A stretch of DNA of 11,693 bases from Ochromonadaceae sp. CCMP2298. Lineage: Eukaryota; Sar; Synurophyceae; Ochromonadales; Ochromonadaceae. Every line of letters begins with the position of its first letter. The stretch's first letter is position 1. The notes under the pieces are model-generated. The model worked only from the letters and a program-made list of their open reading frames with translations. It did not search any database and had not been told where the DNA came from. Position numbers and translations under genes: made by a program. The stretch covers positions 1-11,693 of the forward strand of contig MU634516.1 in NCBI GenBank assembly GCA_026770595.1, in the 5' to 3' direction. Shown piece after piece: positions 5,884 to 11,693 of this stretch.

Positions 5884-6876
5884 TTAGCCGTAGTTCTTGG
5901 AGCAGATGCCGTACAGCGTCGAGCTAAATCCCATGCCGAAGCCCACTCTAGCAGTGCCCCAGCCGATGCGCAGACGTGTCTGTATGTAGGACAGTCGCTC
6001 GTAGGTGGAGGGCCGCCGCTCAGCTGATCTTAGAAGATCCCTCAAAATTTCCAGCGCGCCGACTGGCTTTATGTCAGGCGGGGTTGCGTAGTGAACCACC
6101 CGCACATAGTTCAAAGGCGATGACAGGACAGTCGCCACAGAAGCTGCCAAAACGTTCACGCCGAAGTCCCTCATCTTCGACGGCTTGGCCTCTCCACCCG
6201 ACCAACGCAGGAGCAGCGCTTGCTCGTGGCGGACCAGGGCATAGAAACCCCCAAAAATAAGGTCGCGGTGGATGGTGGCGGCGGACCCCACGAAGAAGGG
6301 CCGAAAGCCCCCTTTTCTGTACATCTCCACCGCGCTCTGGATGAAGCTCTCGTGACCGCACTGTGCCTTTCCCCAGTAATAAAACTGTAGTATGAGGTGG
6401 AGGAGTTATGTTGAGTTTATCTTGTGGGCACGTGTAATACCTCTTACCTTCACGCTGGAGAAGGGGTTCAGCAGCAGGCCATTCGAGGAGCCAGCCAGCA
6501 GGCCAGCAACGAACCGCGTGGACCGTCGCACATCTGCATCCCGCGAGCTCCCCGCACCACCGCCAGTTTCGTGGCTCTTCACCAAGTCGTCCAGCATTTC
6601 AGTGAAGATTTCTTCGAGCGGGAAGTACAAGCCGGCGCTGATGGCTCGCTGCGTTATGGTCTGCAGAACTCCCGCCATCGGATTTGCGAAGTTTTCCCGA
6701 AGCAGAAAGGGTCGCTTGTTGCTAACGGATAGGTACAGTGCCCTGTCCCACGGGTTGAACACTCCTGCCTGCAGAAGCCCGCCGAAAATCCCGCAGTTCA
6801 AGAGCTTAGCCATTCTCTGGGCATTGTCGTAAGTTCGCACAGCTCTCCTCTGCGGAGAAGGTGGACTCTCCTCCAT
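5884..6876 (-). CDS. Divergent mitochondrial carrier family (SLC25-type) protein
   Basis: Two exons, 6876-6448 and 6384-5884, give 309 residues, the usual carrier length. The three tandem repeats are visible from their first-helix motifs: NPWDRAL (P42), NPFSSVK (P138) and SPLNYVR (P233). Each follows a small-residue-rich helix such as GIFGGLLQAGVF, VAGLLAGSSNGLLL and VLAASVATVLSS. The second-helix ends also fit, for example FFVGSAATIHRDLIFGGFY, matching the carrier pattern RG..ATxxRDxPF. The signature Px[DE]xx[KR] is degenerate in every repeat: the first lacks the final basic residue (Leu47), and the second and third have Ser and Asn in place of the acidic residue. Carriers exchange metabolites across the inner mitochondrial membrane. 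The substrate cannot be read here, and the weakened matrix salt-bridge set makes an unusual or non-transport role possible. Confidence 0.85.
6385..6447 (-). other. Intron of the carrier gene (63 nt)
   Basis: On the minus strand the donor is AAG|GTAAGA and the acceptor TACTACAG|TTT, phase 0. Its removal joins NPFSSVK to FYYWGKAQ, restoring the first helix of repeat 2 into its matrix loop. Length is a multiple of three, but reading through it meets an in-frame stop at 6406, so retention would truncate the protein after repeat 2 begins. Confidence 0.9.
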
Positions 6877-7449
6877 GCCACTATTCTCACCCGATCCTGA
6901 GAGCAGTCTTTGCCAACGGTTGTCGGGTTACTTGTTGCGTATTCGCTGCCCGTTAAGACAGTACTGCTCGGCAGGTTGATGGGCGCGCCCTTTCTGCAAC
7001 CCCTAAGCCCGAGGGGGTTCAAGCTTGACAGTGCTCAGCTGCTCGAACTTCACCGTTTATCGCGCTCCCTGCTCTGCTGCGGCTACAACCCGGCGAGTGC
7101 CTCTGTCTGGTGAAATCGAAACCTTCACCCCACTCAGTTCATTGTGGCAATCCTTGTGTGGAAGCAACAAGGAGAGAAGGAGGGTGTGGTGTGTTTTGAT
7201 GAAAGTGCTGGGAGCGAGCTCGATGCAAAATCAAAAAGCATTGTCCGGAATTCAGCCGAACCGGAATCTTGGTATGGTTACAATCCCATAATATCATAAC
7301 AAAAGTAACATATACTGATATATTAAAAGATCTTCTTCGTTTCCATTACATTATCTAACTTACTCCCTAATCCTGTAAATGGGTACATAGATATACAGTG
7401 ATGCCTCTTGCGGCGTTGCTCTATCGACTACGAAACAATGTGAACAGGA

Positions 7450-7472
7450 CAAAATTTGCAAAGCAAATTTTG
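7450..7472. repeat. Perfect 10-bp inverted repeat with 3-nt loop
   Basis: CAAAATTTGC at 7450-7459 and GCAAATTTTG at 7463-7472 are exact reverse complements around AAA. It lies about 80 bases beyond the alternative oxidase stop codon, so it may form a hairpin in that transcript's 3' UTR or terminator region. Confidence 0.85.
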
Positions 7473-7478
7473 CGAGCA

Positions 7479-7508
7479 CTAAGCTTGCATATCGTCTCTA
7501 AGCTTGCA
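7479..7508. repeat. 11-bp direct repeat CTAAGCTTGCA
   Basis: CTAAGCTTGCA occurs at 7479-7489 and again at 7498-7508, nineteen bases apart, immediately beside the palindrome at 7450-7472. It contains the HindIII palindrome AAGCTT. Function unknown. It may be a small local duplication. Confidence 0.8.
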
Positions 7509-7554
7509 CGAGACACAAACAGTACATCCCCTCAAACCACGGTGGTTTTCTCTC

Positions 7555-8769
7555 TTAGGCCACGACCACCTCGACATTGCTCTTGGGCAGATCGTCCGTC
7601 GGGGTATCGAGGGTGTACTTCTCCGCCCAGGCTCTCTCTCCGGTGCTGTGCATCTCGAAGGCGCGAATGGCGTTCTTCTTGTGCTGCAGCGCGAAGGGCG
7701 AGGGATCCGAGAGGTCCATCTCAGCGAAGGTGTGATTCACATCGCGATGGTGGGTCTCGTCAGCAAACATGCACCGCAAAGTGTCGCCGAAGGTCGCGTC
7801 GTGGGGCAGGCGCCAGTAGGAGACGGCGATCTCCGGGGCGGGCAGGTGGAACCAGGCGTCGTGCAGCTCGGTACCGGGGGTCTCCACCTGCTTGACGATG
7901 GAGGCGTATGTGTGACAGGCGGTCTCCTCCAGATATCCCACGAATCGGTGCATCGCGGAGGGGTTGAACGTGTACAGGACCATCAGTACGGGTGTCATGG
8001 TCATCTGTGCAGTGATCACAAGGGTCCTCGTGAAGAACGATGCGTTGAACATCTGCAGACAGACCAGCAGATGCATGCGCTCGTTCTCAGCTTCTTCAAG
8101 GAGTGTCATAATCCAGCCGTGGTCACGCTCGAGCGCACGCAGGGAGTGGAAGTGCCTGAACCCAGCCGCCACGAATCCCGGCACTCCCGCGAAGGACTCC
8201 AACACGATCAGGCGCCACTCGATGCTCGTCACCGACGAAGCCCCCTCCTTGTACCCGGTCAGTGCATTGAAGGTGTGGTACAAGCCGTACATCGCCGTGT
8301 TCATGATCTTGTCCCAGACGGTGACCGGCTTGTGCCTGTAGAGCGAGTTGAGGCGGTCGTCGATCTCCTGCTTACTCCAGATGTGGTTCTGTGTATCAAG
8401 TAGGGTAATTGGAAAGCGAGGTTAGATGTGCCAGCAAAGACTGCTGTAAGTATCCTATAAGTTCGAAGGCTAGGCTGTCTTCCTCACCTGCTGTCTGCCG
8501 AAGTGATCTGCGTGCTCCCAGTTCGACTCGTAAGCTTCGCAGTCCGGCTGGTGCGCATTCTTAAGCTCACGGTTGTCTTGGCTTTGGTTGTATTGATGCA
8601 TTTGGGCTACCTGCATGCAAGGAATCTGCCTGGGAGCGAGTCTCGCGATGGGGCGCAAGGCAGACAGATGCAGGCTGCGGGAGACAGCCATGGAGTGCAG
8701 GGCTGGCGCCCTCATACCGCGGGAGAGGGTCTTGAGCAGACTAGTGCGGTGTTTCAAGTTATAACTCAT
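7555..8769 (-). CDS. AOX: Mitochondrial alternative oxidase (cyanide-insensitive ubiquinol oxidase)
   Basis: Two exons, 8769-8488 and 8388-7555, encode 371 residues. AOX oxidises ubiquinol and reduces oxygen to water at the matrix face of the inner membrane, bypassing complexes III and IV. Residues 1 to about 55 are a basic leader (MSYNLKHRTSLLKTLSRGMR). All six di-iron ligands are present: Glu158 in LESFAGVPG, Glu197 and His200 in NERMHLL, Glu248 in YLEETACHTY, and Glu305 and His308 in ADETHHRDVNH. The spacing Glu158-Glu197 (39) and Glu197-Glu248 (51) equals that of the trypanosome enzyme. The catalytic tyrosine corresponds to Tyr255 (HTY). There are four extra residues before the last motif and a short C-terminal tail ending in VEVVVA. 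The start is the only early in-frame ATG giving a leader, with matching splice sites. Confidence 0.96.
8389..8487 (-). other. Intron of the alternative oxidase gene (99 nt)
   Basis: Minus-strand donor CAG|GTGAGG and acceptor ACACAG|AAC, phase 0. It joins HADHFGRQQ to NHIWSKQEI, just ahead of the conserved catalytic core. A TCTAAC branch-site-like element (plus-strand GTTAGA at 8421-8426) lies about 32 bases before the acceptor. Confidence 0.9.
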
Positions 8770-8814
8770 ACTCTTTCTGTGTTAAAGTTGTGAGCGAAGA
8801 CGATTTGCAATGCG

Positions 8815-8871
8815 ATCTGCGATGGTGACGAGGCTTCTACCAGAACATTCTGCCGTTCTGCTATCGCAGAT
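8815..8871 (-). promoter_or_regulatory. Nested inverted repeat in the AOX 5' flank
   Basis: ATCTGCGAT at 8815-8823 pairs with ATCGCAGAT at 8863-8871, and inside it CAGAAC at 8841-8846 pairs with GTTCTG at 8855-8860. In the AOX transcript orientation it would fold as one extended stem with an asymmetric internal loop, 46-102 bases upstream of the ATG. It is probably in the 5' UTR or core promoter. Confidence 0.5.
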
Positions 8872-8945
8872 TCTCGAAGATGTTGGATCATTCCTGCCAG
8901 CGCTGGGAAACATGAGTTGTAAAGTAACGGCCATCGAGCCCTAAA

Positions 8946-9258
8946 GTACAGTAACGTTAACAGCCTGGAAAGTAAAATTTATCGAATTATCGTTAGCTAT
9001 AGTACTTCCTTTCTCAACTATAATAGCAGTACAGTGCAGTACGATGTTTTGTATCGAAAGAGCAAGTAATGAAAGTCGGAGTGCAGAGACTCCTTCCTTC
9101 GCCACGTTGAGCGACATGCTTTGGGTTCGAACTTTTTGTTTTTTTACTGTTTTGTTACATAGTAGTGCGTACAGTACCGTTACCCAAGGGCAGACCTGTG
9201 CACAAACCTGAGCACTACTGCAAGCTGCCTTGACCTTGGCTATTGTAGGTACTGTAAC
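8946..9258. repeat. Dispersed GTACAGTA-type repeats
   Basis: GTACAGTAACGTTAAC at 8946-8961 and GTACAGTACCGTTACC at 9169-9184 differ at two of 16 positions. GGTACTGTAAC at 9248-9258 is an inverted version of the same core. GCAGTAC is repeated at 9026-9032 and 9036-9042. The elements cluster in the sorting nexin 3'/AOX 5' interval and may be factor-binding sites. Confidence 0.6.
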
Positions 9259-9427
9259 TTCCGAGTTGCGGATCGGTAAAAATTCATTAAATGGACACTT
9301 CAACTGGATACTGGAGCAACTCCCCGGGGAGGGCAGCTTTTGCAGCCTATTTACGACATGAAAAGTACAAGTGCAGCACTGTCCATGTAAAGTTATTTAT
9401 ACTATTTCGGAATCACCCCTATACTCC

Positions 9428-11129
9428 CTATACCCCCTCCACATCATCGTCATCTGGCTCCCCGCCCTCTCCCTCTTCGTCCGTAAAAGCCGAATTAGTC
9501 CGGATTTTCCTAACGTCGGAGGAGTTTTTGCGTACCTTCTTGCCATTAGTGTCTTTGCCAGTTGCACTGGCAGACCTACTGTCATCAGCTTTAGTACCGC
9601 CTAATCCGTTGCTGGTTCCGATGGTGAAGTTGTGCGCTGGCATGGATGAGGCACTTGCGCAGCTCTCTCGCACATTGCCGCGCACGGTCTCTGGGCTCTC
9701 CACTACCACGCCTTCCACTGCTGGTATCAGGCTGTTCCACGCATCCTCTGACCGCTTGTTGAAGTCAATCTGAAAGTACAGAGAAGCAGGGTGGGGCGGT
9801 ATGGGCCGGGTTGGCGTCGGAGTGGGTTAAATGGTAAGACGGGGTTGGGGTAAATGGTGGGTAGGGGAAAATGTTAGTACAAAGGCTGGGGGTAAGGCGC
9901 AACGCATGCATTATCGAGGGCTGACCTGAAGGTTCACGAAATCGATAATAATCTGTTTGATGTCGATCGCTTGCTGGTTTTTGAAGACTTCGAACTCCGT
10001 GAGCAGTCGCTCCGAGACCTTCTCGAACTCCACCTTGCCCGCGTCAGCAGTCCTCTGCGCCACCACCACCGCCGCCTCCTTCGCCTCCACCTGCCCCTCC
10101 TTGCCCGGCACTCCCAGCAGCTTTCGGTACGCGTTCTGCTTGGCCTCCACGTCCACCATGCAGTTAAGATAGGCGTTTTTCTTGTTCTGCCGCTGCTGCA
10201 TGGCGGACTTGATGCTCAGCAGCATGCGCGAGTACTCCTCCAGGGGCTCCACGAGCTTCACCACCTCGTCTTCCGCAAAGCTCTGCGAACTTGATGATAA
10301 AGCCTCGGCAGTTTTTCCTAACTGAGATTGTGGGTTTAGAGTGGTGAGGTGTGCAGGTGAAAGTAGCGGCTTCTGTTGTATACGTACCTCGGACAGTGCG
10401 GGCCCCACTGACTCTCCCTCGCTCATACCCAGCGCGTTGAACCCCTGTGCGAAATCATAGAACGCTAGTGAAGTTTCTCTGCTGCGTTTCACCAAGTTGT
10501 CGGCGTACTTGGTGACGTTGGTCAGCTGCTTCTCGAGCAGAGAGACGTACTGCACGATCTCCTCGATCTTTATATCCGCAGCCGACTTCTCCAATTCAGG
10601 CTTCGCTGTTGTCATACTGTCCAGCCAGCTCGTGGCCACTGTACTCGCTCTTGCCTTTACAGTCTTTGCCTCCTTTTTCACTGCATTCAGGCCCGACTCG
10701 TCTGCCTGCAAGAAGGCCATGAACTGCGCGGAGTAACCTAGCTCCGCGTGCGCTGCGACTCTCTGCAGAAACTTCTCGAGCGCTCTGCGGCGCGATTCCA
10801 CGAACTCATCTGTCAACCTCCCCATAGACTGCTTATCTGGAAGTGGGGGCACTATCACGCCAGGGAAATCGAAGGAGAGCTGCTCGGACAGCCATGTGAA
10901 ATCGTTGTACCTCCTCACGACAGATTGTATGCCCTGGCCGAAACCGGCCCGGTCGGTGGTCGTGTTTACCTTATAGCTGAAGTAGAGGGAAAAGATAATA
11001 TCGGCAAAAAGGTGAGAGGCGCTTGAACGAAGACCCTCCTCACCAACTTCCTCACCTGACGAAAGTTGAAGTTCCCAATTTCTCACTGCACTTGGTCGGG
11101 TCTGTGAGGCTGATGTGCACGTCCGACAT
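9428..11129 (-). CDS. PX-BAR sorting nexin (SNX1/VPS5-like)
   Basis: Four exons, 11129-11056, 10976-10388, 10321-9926 and 9769-9428, give 466 residues. Residues 1-115 are a PX domain: FVSYKVNT, the phosphoinositide-binding RRYNDF (46-51), PPLPDK (68-73) and ESRRRALEKFL (85-95). About residues 150-365 are a helical BAR domain with long heptad-like stretches. It ends at FVNLQ|IDFNKRSEDAWNSLIP, close to the SNX1/VPS5 pattern. Such proteins bind PI3P-rich endosomes and tubulate membrane, acting with retromer or ESCPE-type coats in endosome-to-Golgi sorting. The last 95 or so residues are Ser/Gly-rich and end in an acidic run (EEGEGGEPDDDD), an extension beyond the usual BAR end. The start at 11129 is supported because exon 1 supplies the first PX strand. 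A frame extending upstream of exon 2 from the intron is not coding. SNX5/6- or plant SNX-type assignment is the alternative. Confidence 0.92.
9770..9925 (-). other. Intron 3 of the sorting nexin (156 nt)
   Basis: Minus-strand donor CTTCAG|GTCAGC (less usual than the other donors here) and acceptor CTTTCAG|ATT, phase 0. Its removal links FVNLQ to IDFNKRSEDAWNSLIP, the conserved end of the BAR domain. It is the longest intron in the window, and its plus strand is strongly G-rich (9787-9895). Confidence 0.92.
10322..10387 (-). other. Intron 2 of the sorting nexin (66 nt, frame-preserving)
   Basis: Minus-strand donor GAG|GTACGT and acceptor TCTCAG|TTA, phase 0, with TCTAAAC as a branch-like site (plus-strand GTTTAGA 10334-10340). 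It is exactly 22 codons and stop-free. Removing it gives GPALSE|LGKTAEALSSSS, a continuous BAR helix. Retaining it inserts a Pro-rich stretch (KPLLSPAHLTTLNP) that would break the helix. Confidence 0.85.
10977..11055 (-). other. Intron 1 of the sorting nexin (79 nt)
   Basis: Minus-strand donor GTCAG|GTGAGG and acceptor CTTCAG|CTAT. It splits a serine codon (AG|C) and joins the first PX strand (SDVHISLTDPTK..TFV) to SYKVNTTT. The intron has no stop in the frame of exon 2, so an unspliced reading looks like a longer N-terminus. Confidence 0.92.
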
Positions 11130-11693
11130 TTTGAATGCGCGCGGGAATGAGTGATAGACCCCCTAAACAGTGACCCCTCTTCTTTGACTAGAGATCCATC
11201 ACTGATTATTGTGTCCACCAGCACCAGTTCAACAGTTCAAAGCGATCACATTCCGAAATTCCAGCAGAGCAACCGAAAGTCAAAAAAAGGAACAAAAAAA
11301 ACTGGAACCAACTTGGAAACGTCTAGCTGTCAAAATGACGTAAACTATTCAATTGTGCATTGTGCTAGACTAATTAATCCCATATTACAATAATAAACTT
11401 ATATTAGATTGACTGAATCGTTCTTGGTGAGGAAATATGGATCTGTTTGTAATGTCCTTTTTAGTGTGCGGACCCACGACTGGTACAGATCGCAAAACCC
11501 AACTTTTTGCCAAAGCAAATTTGGGAGGAAAATAAAAGTCCCAGGGGACCAAGTTGAAGTTTGTAAAGTACGTACCCCAACAGCCATCCTTTGGGACCGT
11601 GTCGATTAACCTAGTTAATTCCGATAAAAGATCCCACTTTAGTTTGGTCTGACAAGTTGCTTTTCCCTGGGTTTCTCTGGGGGGTGATTAGAA
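11130..11693. other. Upstream region of the sorting nexin; no gene seen
   Basis: About 564 bases to the window edge. The sequence nearest the ATG should be the sorting nexin 5' UTR and promoter. TGACGTAA at 11336-11343 resembles a bZIP/CRE site about 210 bases upstream of the ATG, a single weak match. An A-rich stretch (11281-11312) and an AT-rich stretch (11341-11412) follow. Open frames at 11151-11393 and 11409-11609 on the plus strand show no recognisable features, and the second starts at a non-ATG codon. Confidence 0.6.

Larger units (their letters stand above)
6877..7554. other. Intergenic region: carrier promoter side and alternative oxidase 3' side
   Basis: About 678 bases. The left part (6877-7280) is mixed composition and should hold the carrier promoter and 5' UTR. 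It includes a hairpin, AACCCC 6998-7003 with GGGGTT 7014-7019, next to a GGGCGCGCCC palindrome at 6981-6990. An AT-rich stretch follows (about 7285-7400). Near the alternative oxidase stop lie a strong palindrome and a direct repeat, listed separately. Short open frames (such as 6910-7113) begin at non-ATG codons and show no family features. Confidence 0.6.
8770..9427. promoter_or_regulatory. Upstream region of the alternative oxidase, after the sorting nexin 3' end
   Basis: About 658 bases between the AOX start (8769) and the sorting nexin stop (9428), both genes on the minus strand. It must hold the AOX 5' UTR and promoter plus the sorting nexin 3' UTR. It contains a nested inverted repeat at 8815-8871 and four GTAC-centred repeats (8946-9258), listed separately. 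AOX genes are commonly stress-induced, so regulatory sites here are plausible, but no known element is identified. An open frame on the minus strand (8941-9303) has no recognisable content. Confidence 0.55.

Noticed and set aside
6406-6447. Read-through of the carrier exon 1 into GVRGITRAHKINST-type residues
   Set aside because: This is intron sequence, because the family needs the continuation in 6384-5884 and the splice signals are standard.
7504-8403. A 299-codon open frame on the plus strand opposite the alternative oxidase
   Set aside because: It starts at a non-ATG codon, runs across the AOX intron, and lies antisense to a clearly conserved gene. It is a by-product of GC-rich codon use.
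11151-11224. Extended N-terminus of the sorting nexin from an ATG-like start at 11224
   Set aside because: That frame reads through the first intron and lacks the first PX strand. The spliced exon 11129-11056 in another frame supplies SDVHISLTDPTK and fits the family.

Overview
The window is nuclear DNA of a eukaryote. Genes are compact and lie on both strands. Eight short spliceosomal introns (62-156 nt, all GT..AG) interrupt five of the eight genes, and the products are eukaryotic: alternative oxidase, a mitochondrial carrier, a PX-BAR sorting nexin, TMEM234 and a mitochondrial enoyl reductase homologue. A nuclear-encoded bacterial-type HU protein, together with an RVxF-plus-YNNDEEY module of a kind I associate with stramenopile proteins, suggests a stramenopile or related protist. 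That placement is an inference with moderate confidence. I see no clear plastid-targeting sequence.

Layout, left to right. Positions 1-110 (-) hold the N-terminus of an unrecognised gene cut by the window edge. Positions 111-580 are a divergent intergenic region with a cluster of inverted repeats. Positions 581-1709 (+) encode a three-exon MECR/Etr1-type reductase homologue. Positions 1710-2152 are a convergent intergenic region holding an unusual GC-rich, hairpin-dense segment. Positions 2153-2536 (-) encode a TMEM234 family membrane protein. Positions 2942-3414 (+) encode a two-exon HU/IHF protein with a mitochondrial-type leader. Positions 4173-5657 (+) encode an intronless acidic protein of unknown function, with a candidate PP1-docking motif and a THP tripeptide microsatellite. 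Positions 5884-6876 (-) encode a two-exon SLC25-type carrier with degenerate signature motifs. Positions 7555-8769 (-) encode a two-exon alternative oxidase with all six di-iron ligands. Positions 9428-11129 (-) encode a four-exon PX-BAR sorting nexin of the SNX1/VPS5 type. Positions 11130-11693 are non-coding as far as I can see.

Four of the eight genes (enoyl reductase homologue, HU, carrier, alternative oxidase) point to mitochondria. They cover lipoate/fatty-acid synthesis, the nucleoid, inner-membrane transport and a respiratory bypass. Eukaryotic gene order rarely implies a pathway, and the strands are mixed, so I treat this as suggestive only. I found no mobile-element gene, CRISPR array, rRNA or tRNA. 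I see no convincing new multi-gene system. The most interesting items are the nuclear-encoded HU, the reductase that appears to lack its catalytic tyrosine, the acidic RVxF protein, the hairpin-rich segment near 1.85-2.1 kb, and a 66-nt frame-preserving intron in the sorting nexin that simple ORF calling would translate as protein.
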